Source: Candidatus Omnitrophota bacterium (GTDB taxonomy: Bacteria > Omnitrophota > Koll11 > Gygaellales > Profunditerraquicolaceae). From it: a stretch of DNA of 5,775 bases. Below the pieces are notes generated by a model. That model made no database searches. It was not told the DNA's origin and worked only from the letters and a program-made list of their open reading frames with translations. The stretch covers positions 1 through 5,775 of the forward strand of contig JAQULD010000096.1 of NCBI GenBank assembly GCA_028719045.1, given 5' to 3'. This document shows positions 1 through 5,775 of the stretch, one piece after another (the stretch's first letter is position 1; the number at the start of each line of letters is the position of its first letter). The position numbers were made by a program, and so were the translations under genes.

Positions 1-74
1 AATTTTTCCGCCAGCCCCTGGAGTTTTAATTTTTCACAGCAGAGCTCGTTTCTTTTATAACTGAATTCGTGCAT
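1..74 (-). CDS. lysA: Diaminopimelate decarboxylase, N-terminal fragment (cut by window edge)
   Basis: Only the first 24 codons are present; the gene runs off the left edge. The peptide begins MHEFSYKRNELCCEKLKL and continues GLAEK. This resembles the usual opening of bacterial LysA proteins (MH-x-F-x-YK-x-x-EL-x-CE, then a hydrophobic helix ending near LAEK before a GTP motif that would lie just outside). LysA is a cytoplasmic PLP enzyme that decarboxylates meso-diaminopimelate to lysine, the last step of lysine synthesis. The ATG directly abuts the argH stop codon (TAAATG), and an AGGA lies 8 nt upstream inside the last argH codons, so the start is well supported and translation is probably coupled to argH. 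The catalytic domain is not visible, so the identification rests on the N-terminal pattern and the arg-lysA gene order known from other bacteria. Confidence 0.8.
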   Translation of the reverse strand, partial: MHEFSYKRNELCCEKLKLQGLAEK

Positions 75-1433
75 TTATTGTTTCCTGTTCCTGTTGATAG
101 ACCTCTTGGATTTAACCGAAGCCAGCGGGTCGAATAATTTCAATATTTCTTTTTTGACGAATTTATCCGAAAACTTTTTCAATAAGCCCTCGGCCATGTC
201 CTTGATCTCGACCTTGTTATCCAGCGAATATTTCACCAGCCTTCCTACGATCGTGTGCGCCTGTTTAAAGGCTGTTTTTTTATCTACCAGGTAATAAACC
301 AGGTCGGTAGCGTATAAAGATTCGTCTTTTAAATATTCGTTTATCTTTTCTTCGTTGAACTTTAAGGTCTTGACCAGCCCCGCCAGCACGTTTAGTTCTT
401 GCGAGACTATTTCCAGTGAATTGAAGAGCGGTTCTTTATCCAGCTGCATGTCCCTGTTGTAGGTCAAAGGCAGCCCTTTCATCATGGCCAATACGCTTAT
501 GAGGTTGCCGTATAATCGTCCGGCGTACCCCCTGGCAAGCTCCAGGACGTCGGGATTTTTTTTCTGGGGCATAAGGGAACTGCCGGTGCAAAAAGATTCA
601 TCGATTTCCACAAAATCGAATTCTTTTGTAGCCCAGAGTATCAGGTCTTCCGATAACCTGGATAAGTGCATGCCGGTAATTGATAAAGCGCTCAGTATAT
701 CGATAAGAAAATCCCTGTCGCTTACGGAATCCAGGGAGTTGCTTGTCGGTTTAAGGTTAAATTCAACCACCTGCAGTTCCTTTATGAGTTCCGCGGATTT
801 GATATTATATTCATCCGCGTTTATAGGCGTACCTGCCAGGGCGCCGGCTCCCATAGTCATTTTTATGTTCTGTGAGATGAATTCAAGGCGGGAAGCGTCC
901 CTCTTCAACATTTCGATATAGGCTCCAAAGTAATCCTTAAGATAAACCGGCTGCGCGTGCTGTAAGTGAGTGAACCCCGGGATGATCAGGTCGTTTTTTC
1001 CCGCCGTTTCTTCCAAAGCCAGCGCCAGGTTTGATATATCGGACTTTATCTGGGCCAGGGCCAGTTTCGAATAAAGTTTTACGGCAAACACCACCTGTTC
1101 GTTCCTGGAACGGGCGGTGTGGAGCTTTAATGCCAGTTCACCCGTTTTCTTTTGTAAAATGTTCTGGATATTGGTATGAATATCTTCGCATTTAGGATCG
1201 AATTTGAATTTTTTGTTTTCGATCGCGGCGTGAATCTCCGCCAACCCTTGCACCAGCTTGTTAGCCTCTTCCAGGGTCAAATAACCGCTTTTTTCCAATA
1301 TCGCCACATGGGTAATGGAGCCCAGGACGTCAGCGAGGGCGATCTTGTAATCAAATTGTATGGACCTGGTAAATTCCTCGACCAGCGGATCTGTCTGCTT
1401 GCCAAACCTTCCCCCCCACAATTTTTTGGCCAT
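75..1433 (-). CDS. argH: Argininosuccinate lyase
   Basis: The 452-residue protein, a normal length for the family, cleaves argininosuccinate to arginine and fumarate, the last step of arginine synthesis, in the cytoplasm. It opens with the typical ArgH start MAKKLWGGRF. The three conserved regions of the fumarase/aspartase superfamily follow: HTARSRNEQV at residues 105-114, the THLQHAQP catalytic-histidine segment at 155-162 (His156), and the lyase signature GSSLMPQKKNPD at 284-295 with its flexible-loop serines. NSLDSVSDRDF at 232-242 is also standard. Two near-invariant acidic positions differ: the usual Glu after the DIH motif is Gln90, and the usual Asp of SRNDQ is Glu112. The C-terminus is a basic tail (KSKRSINRNRKQ). 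The start is supported by AAGGA 7 nt upstream. The gene lies 16 nt after argG and abuts lysA. Family identity is secure. Confidence 0.97.
   Translation of the reverse strand: MAKKLWGGRFGKQTDPLVEEFTRSIQFDYKIALADVLGSITHVAILEKSGYLTLEEANKLVQGLAEIHAAIENKKFKFDPKCEDIHTNIQNILQKKTGELALKLHTARSRNEQVVFAVKLYSKLALAQIKSDISNLALALEETAGKNDLIIPGFTHLQHAQPVYLKDYFGAYIEMLKRDASRLEFISQNIKMTMGAGALAGTPINADEYNIKSAELIKELQVVEFNLKPTSNSLDSVSDRDFLIDILSALSITGMHLSRLSEDLILWATKEFDFVEIDESFCTGSSLMPQKKNPDVLELARGYAGRLYGNLISVLAMMKGLPLTYNRDMQLDKEPLFNSLEIVSQELNVLAGLVKTLKFNEEKINEYLKDESLYATDLVYYLVDKKTAFKQAHTIVGRLVKYSLDNKVEIKDMAEGLLKKFSDKFVKKEILKLFDPLASVKSKRSINRNRKQ
83..92 (-). promoter_or_regulatory. lysA ribosome binding site embedded in the argH 3' end
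   Basis: On the minus strand the last argH codons read AACAGGAACAGGAAACAA before the stop. This gives two tandem AGGA cores (89-92 and 83-86). The nearer one sits 8 nt before the lysA ATG, a normal spacing. The duplicated AACAGG unit encodes the Asn-Arg-Asn-Arg tail of ArgH. The site fixes the lysA start and implies that ribosomes finishing argH can restart on lysA. Confidence 0.65.
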
Positions 1434-1440
1434 TTTTTAT

Positions 1441-1445
1441 TCCTT
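1441..1445 (-). promoter_or_regulatory. argH ribosome binding site
   Basis: AAGGA on the minus strand lies 7 nt before the argH ATG, within the 16-nt argG-argH spacer. It is flanked by A-runs on both sides. It confirms the ATG at 1431-1433 as the start. Confidence 0.7.
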
Positions 1446-1449
1446 TTTT

Positions 1450-2619
1450 TTACCTTTTATACGGCATTCCCCAGATTTTAATAAACCCTTCAGCCAGCTT
1501 CTGGTCGAATTTGTCTTCTTTTCCGTAAGTGCTCAGTTCTTTTTTGTAAAGGGAGTTCGCGGATTTTCTCCCCACGGCAACGCAGTTACCCTTGAACAAT
1601 TTAAGCCTTATAGTGCCGGTTACCCGTTTTTGGGTGGAATTGATAAATCCGTCCAGAGCGTCTTTCAGCGGTGAATACCAGAGCCCGTAATAGATCAACT
1701 CCGAATACTTAAGCGCTATTATTTCCTTAAAATGCGCCAGCTCCCTGTCCAGCACGACGTTTTCCAGTTCTTTATGCGCTGTATACAGGATGGTGGCTGC
1801 CGGAGCCTCGTAGATCTCCCGGGATTTGATGCCTACCAGCCTGTTTTCCACCAGGTCGCTTCTTCCGATACCGTGCAGGCCGCCGATCTCGTTCAATTGT
1901 TCTATTATATTTATTAATTTATAAGTTTTTCCGTCCAGCTTCTTAGGAACGCCTTTTTCAAAGTAGATTTCGATATATTTGGGATACGTGGTGCTCTGAT
2001 TAGGGTTTTTGGTCATAAGATAAGCGTCTTCAGGCGGTTCTTTGTCCAAATCCTCAAGCACTCCCGCTTCTATGCTTACTCCCCAGATGTTCCTGTCGAT
2101 ACTGTACGGTTTCTTTTTAGTCACGTCAATCGGTATATTGTGTTTTTGCGCGTATTCGATTTCTTCTTCGCGCGACCTGAATTCCCATTCCCTGAGAGGG
2201 GCGATTATCTGTAAGGCCGGGTCAAGGATTCCGGCTGTTACTTCCAGCCGCACCTGGTCATTGCCTTTACCGGTGCATCCGTGCGAAATAGATTCGGCTT
2301 TTTCTTTATGCGCGATCTCTACCAGGTACTTGGCGATCAAAGGCCTGCCGAGCGCTGTAGCCAGCAGGTATTTGCCTTCGTATACGGCATTGGCTTTTAA
2401 CGCCGCAGCGACGAAGTCGTTGACAAATTCTTCCTGCAGGTCTTTTTTGTAGACTTTTAAAGCCCCCGCGGCCAGCCCTCTGGCTTCTATCGCTTCAAAA
2501 TTTTCCCCCTGTCCGAGGTCAGCGATAAAACATATGACCTCATAACCTTTGTCCTTGAGCCATTTTATGGCGCAGGAAGTATCCAGACCTCCCGAGTAAG
2601 CCAAAACTATTTTTTTCAT
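1450..2619 (-). CDS. argG: Argininosuccinate synthase
   Basis: The 389-residue protein, slightly short of the usual length near 400, joins citrulline and aspartate using ATP to give argininosuccinate, AMP and pyrophosphate. The N-terminal nucleotide-binding domain carries the PP-loop AYSGGLDTS at residues 7-15, which is diagnostic for this N-type ATP pyrophosphatase. HGCTGKGNDQVR at 113-124 is the conserved ATP/citrulline-binding segment. The synthetase domain contains GIGRSDLVENRLVGIKSR at 250-267 and YEAPAATIL at 270-278. The C-terminal helix ending KIWGMPYKR matches the family's tetramerisation tail. No key residue is missing. The ATG immediately follows the argF stop with no spacer, and AGGGGG inside the last argF codons lies 7 nt upstream, so translation is probably coupled to argF. 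Identity is secure. Confidence 0.98.
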   Translation of the reverse strand: MKKIVLAYSGGLDTSCAIKWLKDKGYEVICFIADLGQGENFEAIEARGLAAGALKVYKKDLQEEFVNDFVAAALKANAVYEGKYLLATALGRPLIAKYLVEIAHKEKAESISHGCTGKGNDQVRLEVTAGILDPALQIIAPLREWEFRSREEEIEYAQKHNIPIDVTKKKPYSIDRNIWGVSIEAGVLEDLDKEPPEDAYLMTKNPNQSTTYPKYIEIYFEKGVPKKLDGKTYKLINIIEQLNEIGGLHGIGRSDLVENRLVGIKSREIYEAPAATILYTAHKELENVVLDRELAHFKEIIALKYSELIYYGLWYSPLKDALDGFINSTQKRVTGTIRLKLFKGNCVAVGRKSANSLYKKELSTYGKEDKFDQKLAEGFIKIWGMPYKR

Positions 2620-3540
2620 TTATTTGCCCCCTAGTAACTTGATTAAGATCGCTTTTTGCACGTGCATCCTGTTTTCCGCCTGATCAAAAACTACGGAGTT
2701 TTCGCTTTCCATTACTTCGTCGGAAATTTCCTCTCCCCTGTGAGCGGGAAGGCAGTGCATGACGTAAACTCCGGTTTTCGCGGATTTTACCAAATCGCTG
2801 TTGACCTGGAAATCCCTGAAAATCTCTTTTCTCATCTTGGCCTCATCTTCCTGCCCCATGGAAGCCCAGACGTCGGTATAGATGACATCGACTCCACTGC
2901 ATGCCTCAAGCGCGTGATTGTACAATTTTATCCGCGCTCCGCTTTCTTTCGCGAAACCCATGGCCTCTTCTAATATTTTCCGGTCCGGTTCGTATTCTTT
3001 AGGGGTCGCTACGTTTATGTTGATCCCTACTTTGGAACAGGCATAGAGCAGGGAGTGGCATACATTGTTACCGTCTCCCACATACGCCAGCGTAATACCT
3101 TTAAATTTGCCTGATTTTTCTTTTACCGTGTAAATATCGGCAAGGCCCTGGCAGGGGTGGGATAAATCAGATAAACCGTTAACTACGGGAACGTCCGCGT
3201 ATGCGGCCATGTCCAAAACATTCTGATGGGCAAAAGTCCGCAGGACGATGCCGTTTACGAACCTGCTTAGGGTCTTCGCCACATCATGGACGGTTTCGCG
3301 CACTCCGAGTTTAATATGCTCAGGCCCCAGGTAAATTGAATTTCCGCCTAATTGATACATGCCTACCTGAAAGGACACATAGGTGCGGTTGGAAGGTTTC
3401 TCGAATATCAAGGCCAGGCTCCTGCCTTTGAGTATACTGCTGAATTTCGCGGGCTTCTTCTTTAGTTCATCGGTTAAGGCGAAGATCCCGTTTATCTCTT
3501 CAGTGGTCAGGTCTTTTATGGATATCAGGTCTTTCTTCAT
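2620..3540 (-). CDS. argF: Ornithine carbamoyltransferase (anabolic)
   Basis: The 306-residue cytoplasmic enzyme transfers a carbamoyl group from carbamoyl phosphate to ornithine to give citrulline. The N-terminal carbamoyl-phosphate domain has FEKPSNRTY at residues 46-54, where the family normally shows S-T-R-T-R. It continues with VLRTFAHQ at 99-106 and HPCQGLAD at 128-135. The ornithine-binding domain has YVGDGNNVCHSLL at 153-165, the DVWASMGQE segment at 223-231 containing the SMG loop that distinguishes ornithine from aspartate or acetylornithine carbamoyltransferases, and the catalytic HCLPAHRGEE at 262-271. Length and domain order are normal, so the altered SNRTY loop is the only oddity. 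Its position between argD and argG suits the biosynthetic rather than the catabolic (arcB) enzyme. The start has GGGGA 4 nt upstream and lies 16 nt after the argD stop. Confidence 0.97.
   Translation of the reverse strand: MKKDLISIKDLTTEEINGIFALTDELKKKPAKFSSILKGRSLALIFEKPSNRTYVSFQVGMYQLGGNSIYLGPEHIKLGVRETVHDVAKTLSRFVNGIVLRTFAHQNVLDMAAYADVPVVNGLSDLSHPCQGLADIYTVKEKSGKFKGITLAYVGDGNNVCHSLLYACSKVGININVATPKEYEPDRKILEEAMGFAKESGARIKLYNHALEACSGVDVIYTDVWASMGQEDEAKMRKEIFRDFQVNSDLVKSAKTGVYVMHCLPAHRGEEISDEVMESENSVVFDQAENRMHVQKAILIKLLGGK
2627..2632 (-). promoter_or_regulatory. argG ribosome binding site embedded in the argF 3' end
   Basis: AGGGGG on the minus strand overlaps the Leu-Gly-Gly codons at the end of argF and lies 7 nt before the argG ATG. 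The argF stop and argG start form TAAATG. The arrangement decides the argG start and points to translational coupling. Confidence 0.65.
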
Positions 3541-3556
3541 GTTTTCCCCGCAGTCC

Positions 3557-4738
3557 TTATTTGGAAGCGCCGGCTATGGCGTTTTCCAGTATCCGCATCG
3601 CTTTGTCGATCTCATTCCTGGTGACATTGAGTGCCGGCATAAGCCGCAGCACATTATCGTGAGTGCAATTAATCAGTAAGCCGTTCTGCAGGCATTTTTC
3701 CACAATGGGTTTGCCTTCTATCCGCAGTTCCACTCCCGCCATTATGCCCAGGCCGCGCACGTCTTTTATTATTTTGTATTTTTCTTTCAACCCGAAAAGT
3801 TTTGAAAAAAGGTGTTCCCCCATTTTTTGGGCGTTAGCGATCAGTTTTTCTTTTTGTATCGCGTTTAAAACCGCAAGCGCCGCCCTGCAGATCACCGGGC
3901 CACCGCCAAAAGTGGAGGCGTGCATCCCGGGCCCGAGCGTATCCGCGATCTCTTTTTTTACCGCCATAACGCCTATAGGAAGCCCTCCCCCTAAGGCTTT
4001 AGCCAGCGTAATAATATCCGGAGTGATCCCGTAGTGTTCGTAGCAGAAATATTTCGCGGTCCTGCCCACGCCGGTCTGCACTTCGTCCACGATCAAAAGC
4101 AGTTTTTTTTCATCGCATAATTTCCTTAATTCCAGGACGAATTCTTTTTCCGCGACATTAATGCCGCCTTCCCCCTGGATAAGCTCCAGCATTACCGCGA
4201 TTGTTTTATCGGTGATCGCTTTTTTGACTTCCAGGATGTCATTGAATTTTACCGTTTTAAAACCTTCCGGAAGAGGCTGAAATCCCTCCTGGTATTTTTT
4301 CTGGCCCGTGGCGGCTAAAGCGGCAAGGGTCCTGCCGTGGAAAGAATTTTCAAAGGTGATTATTTCGTACCTTCCTTTTCCGAATTTACGGCTGAATTTT
4401 ATCGCCGCCTCATTTGCCTCCGCGCCGGAATTACAGAAAAATACTTTCGCCGGGAATGACCGGTAAACGATCTCTTTTGCCAATTTTGCCTGAGGTATAT
4501 GGTAATAATTATTCGGGATAAAGATGAGCTTTGAGACCTGGTCCCTCACAGCCTGCATGACCTTGGGATGGCAATGGCCGAGGTTGCCTACCCCCCAGCC
4601 CGGGAAAAAGTCGAGGTAGATTTTATTATTTATATCCCAAAGCCGGCTTCCTTTTCCCTTTACAAAAATTACCGGCACTTTTGTATAGGTAGGCATGATA
4701 TGTTCTTTGTAAGCCTGAAAAATTTCTTCTTTTGTCAT
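3557..4738 (-). CDS. argD: Acetylornithine aminotransferase
   Basis: The 393-residue class III PLP aminotransferase makes N2-acetylornithine from N-acetylglutamate semialdehyde using glutamate as amino donor. The N-terminal part has the substrate/cofactor segment LDFFPGWGVGNLGHCHP at residues 42-58. FCNSGAEANE at 101-110 is the PLP phosphate-binding loop, and DEVQTGVGRT at 218-227 supplies the Asp that contacts the pyridine nitrogen. DIITLAKALGGG at 241-252 contains the Schiff-base Lys247. STFGGGPVIC at 275-284 aligns with the usual TFGGNP, with Gly in place of Asn. DVRGLGIMAG at 326-335 is typical near the C-terminus. I chose MTKEEIF as the start because it matches the usual ArgD N-terminus; the same frame stays open 45 codons upstream, but those overlap argB. 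Closely related enzymes include succinyl-DAP and GABA/ornithine aminotransferases, but the operon favours ArgD. Confidence 0.95.
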   Translation of the reverse strand: MTKEEIFQAYKEHIMPTYTKVPVIFVKGKGSRLWDINNKIYLDFFPGWGVGNLGHCHPKVMQAVRDQVSKLIFIPNNYYHIPQAKLAKEIVYRSFPAKVFFCNSGAEANEAAIKFSRKFGKGRYEIITFENSFHGRTLAALAATGQKKYQEGFQPLPEGFKTVKFNDILEVKKAITDKTIAVMLELIQGEGGINVAEKEFVLELRKLCDEKKLLLIVDEVQTGVGRTAKYFCYEHYGITPDIITLAKALGGGLPIGVMAVKKEIADTLGPGMHASTFGGGPVICRAALAVLNAIQKEKLIANAQKMGEHLFSKLFGLKEKYKIIKDVRGLGIMAGVELRIEGKPIVEKCLQNGLLINCTHDNVLRLMPALNVTRNEIDKAMRILENAIAGASK

Positions 4739-4752
4739 TTTGTTTTTAGTTC
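4739..4752 (-). other. argB-argD spacer without a recognisable Shine-Dalgarno
   Basis: On the minus strand the 14 nt between the argB stop and argD ATG read GAACTAAAAACAAA. It is A-rich and has no GGAG- or AGGA-like core at a useful distance. The closest purine stretch is AAGAA, made with the end of the argB stop codon. argD may therefore depend on coupling to argB or on an unstructured A-rich leader. Confidence 0.5.
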
Positions 4753-5607
4753 TTATTTTATAATTTCCGTTCCGACTCCCCTGTCGGTAAATATTTCCAA
4801 AAGCAGCGCGTGCGGGATACGCGCGTCGATAATATGCGTTTTTTTCACGCCTTTGTTCAGGGCGTTTATACAAGCGTTTACTTTCGGGATCATCCCTTTT
4901 TGGATGACATTTTCCTTGATGAGCCCTTCGGATTCCTGTTCCGTCAAAGTGGAAAGAAAAGAATTCGGGTCTTCAGGATGGCGCATGATGCCTTTTACGT
5001 CCGTAAGAAGAACCAGTTTTTCCGCTTTTAGGGACGCGGCCACGTATGAAGCCGCTTCGTCAGCGTTGACATTGTATACTTTTTTATCGTTATCTATGCC
5101 CATGGGTAAAATGACCGGGATTGAATCGGTTTTTATTTCTTCGAGGATCGCTTCATTATTGACCCCGATGATGTTTCCTACGAGCCCCAGGTCGATCTTG
5201 GCTTTTTTCTTTTCGGCAAGTATAAGTTTTTTGTTCTTGCCGTTCAAACATACCGCTTTTCCTCCCAGCTCGCAGAGTTCCTTGACGATCTGGTCGTTTA
5301 ACTTTTGTAATTCCTCTTCCACTACCACAAGGGTGGCTTCGTCGGTTACCCGCATGCCGTCCATAAATTCTGTTTTCTTTCCCGAAGCGCGTATGCGGTC
5401 GCTTATATTGGGGCCGCCTCCGTGCACAAGCACCGGCCTTAAACCCATGAAGTTCAGGAAAATGATATCCTCCAGCACCCCTTTCCTGATCTTTTCTTCA
5501 CCGAGAATGCTGCCCCCGTATTTTATCACGATCAGTTTCTTGTGAAATCTTTTGATATAAGGCAGGGCTTCGATAAGGACGTCCGCTTTTTTAATAGCCT
5601 CTTCCAT
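4753..5607 (-). CDS. argB: Acetylglutamate kinase
   Basis: The 284-residue amino-acid kinase phosphorylates N-acetylglutamate, usually the committed and feedback-controlled step of arginine synthesis. Catalytic landmarks are present: KYGGS at residues 29-33 (Lys29), HGGGP at 62-66, GMRVTD at 84-89 (Arg86 binds the substrate carboxylate), NVNADEAA at 179-186 (Asn179, Asp183), TDVKGI at 202-207 and MIPKV at 239-243 (Lys242). An extra N-terminal helix of about 22 residues precedes the first strand, and the C-terminus reads HALLLEIFTDRGVGTEI. Both are characteristic of hexameric, arginine-inhibited enzymes rather than the short E. coli-type dimer. Feedback inhibition is inferred from this, not shown. 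The start has AAAGGGAG ending 9 nt upstream. The gene follows argJ by 40 nt and precedes argD by 14 nt. Identity is secure. Confidence 0.97.
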   Translation of the reverse strand: MEEAIKKADVLIEALPYIKRFHKKLIVIKYGGSILGEEKIRKGVLEDIIFLNFMGLRPVLVHGGGPNISDRIRASGKKTEFMDGMRVTDEATLVVVEEELQKLNDQIVKELCELGGKAVCLNGKNKKLILAEKKKAKIDLGLVGNIIGVNNEAILEEIKTDSIPVILPMGIDNDKKVYNVNADEAASYVAASLKAEKLVLLTDVKGIMRHPEDPNSFLSTLTEQESEGLIKENVIQKGMIPKVNACINALNKGVKKTHIIDARIPHALLLEIFTDRGVGTEIIK

Positions 5608-5616
5608 TTATTCACG

Positions 5617-5624
5617 CTCCCTTT
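5617..5624 (-). promoter_or_regulatory. argB ribosome binding site
   Basis: AAAGGGAG on the minus strand ends 9 nt before the argB ATG, within the 40-nt argJ-argB spacer (5608-5647). It is the clearest free-standing Shine-Dalgarno in the window. The rest of the spacer shows no hairpin with a T-run, so transcription from argJ probably reads through. Confidence 0.7.
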
Positions 5625-5647
5625 AAAGATGACGGTTAGAAAATGTT

Positions 5648-5775
5648 TTAACTGTACTCCGCGTTGATTTTAACGTATTCCGGCGTCAGGTCGCTGGTAT
5701 AAACTGTAGCCTGCCCCTTGCCTCCTGAAAGCCGCACTTCTACCGTGATTTCTTTTTTGTTCAGGGCGCTCAAAT
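5648..5775 (-). CDS. argJ: Glutamate N-acetyltransferase (ArgJ), C-terminal fragment (cut by window edge)
   Basis: Only the last 41 residues and the TAA stop are present; the gene continues past the right edge. The fragment contains EITVEVRLSGGKGQATVYT followed by SDLTPEYVKINAEYS at the end. This matches the ArgJ C-terminus, where a glycine-rich strand leads into G-C-D-L-T, then YV-x-IN-x-xY near the last residues; here the usual GC is Thr-Ser. ArgJ is a self-cleaving Ntn-hydrolase-fold enzyme that transfers the acetyl group from N-acetylornithine to glutamate, recycling acetyl groups. Some members also use acetyl-CoA, but this fragment does not show which type it is. The autocleavage Thr lies outside the window. 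Position directly before argB supports the assignment. Confidence 0.9.
   Translation of the reverse strand, partial: LSALNKKEITVEVRLSGGKGQATVYTSDLTPEYVKINAEYS

Noticed and set aside
484..921. Plus-strand open frame (about 145 codons) antisense to argH
   Set aside because: It lies wholly inside the conserved core of argH on the other strand, has no recognisable motif, and no ribosome site stands out before it. The other plus-strand frames at 1176-1481, 2042-2452, 2656-2973, 3383-3679 and 3663-4034 were rejected for the same reasons.
4739..4873. A 45-codon N-terminal extension of argD in the same frame, starting at an upstream ATG
   Set aside because: The extension overlaps the conserved C-terminus of argB, is Arg-rich with no ArgD similarity, and the downstream ATG at 4736-4738 gives the normal family N-terminus and length.
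4568..5545. Long plus-strand open frame (about 325 codons) antisense to argD and argB
   Set aside because: It covers two secure minus-strand enzymes and its product is rich in Ser, Phe and Ile with no recognisable domain. It is an open antisense shadow caused by the codon bias of the real genes.
5608..5647. Possible terminator or operator in the largest intergenic gap (argJ-argB)
   Set aside because: The 40 nt hold the argB ribosome site but no stem-loop followed by a T-run and no palindrome resembling an ARG box. It looks like plain read-through spacer.
1..5775. Search for a novel system, mobile element, tRNA, CRISPR array or riboswitch
   Set aside because: Nearly every base is used by recognised arginine or lysine biosynthesis genes on one strand with gaps of at most 40 nt. 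No repeats, inverted termini or structured RNA were recognised.

Overview
The window is an uninterrupted piece of an arginine biosynthesis operon, all on the minus strand. In transcription order (right to left) it reads argJ (3' end only) > argB > argD > argF > argG > argH > lysA (5' end only). It looks like a bacterial chromosomal core-metabolism locus. There are no mobile elements, RNA genes, CRISPR arrays or unexplained gaps. The longest stretch between genes is 40 nt.

Together the genes carry most of the acetylated-ornithine route. ArgJ moves the acetyl group from N-acetylornithine to glutamate, ArgB phosphorylates N-acetylglutamate and ArgD makes N-acetylornithine. After ArgJ releases ornithine, ArgF makes citrulline, ArgG argininosuccinate, and ArgH arginine plus fumarate. 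argC (the reductase between ArgB and ArgD) is not in the window and may lie upstream of argJ, beyond the right edge. The carbamoyl-phosphate synthetase genes are also absent. The last gene, lysA (diaminopimelate decarboxylase), belongs to lysine synthesis, so the transcript probably runs on into lysine/DAP genes beyond the left edge.

The packing is very tight. Two junctions, argF/argG and argH/lysA, are the direct fusion TAAATG with no spacer. argB/argD, argD/argF and argG/argH have 14, 16 and 16 nt, and argJ/argB has 40 nt. No promoter, ARG-box-like operator or terminator was recognised, which suggests one polycistronic message that starts outside the window.

The organism cannot be fixed from the sequence alone. 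Moderate GC, lysine-rich proteins and the run argJ-B-D-F-G-H-lysA suit an uncultivated Gram-negative lineage such as Candidatus Omnitrophota. A closely similar arg-lysA order is also known, from memory, in Geobacter-type Desulfobacterota. This placement is inference with low to moderate confidence.

I found no undescribed system. The points worth a second look are small: non-consensus residues in the carbamoyl-phosphate loop of ArgF and near the active site of ArgH, a likely arginine-inhibited ArgB, a possible dual arginine/lysine role for ArgD, and an argD start without a visible Shine-Dalgarno sequence.
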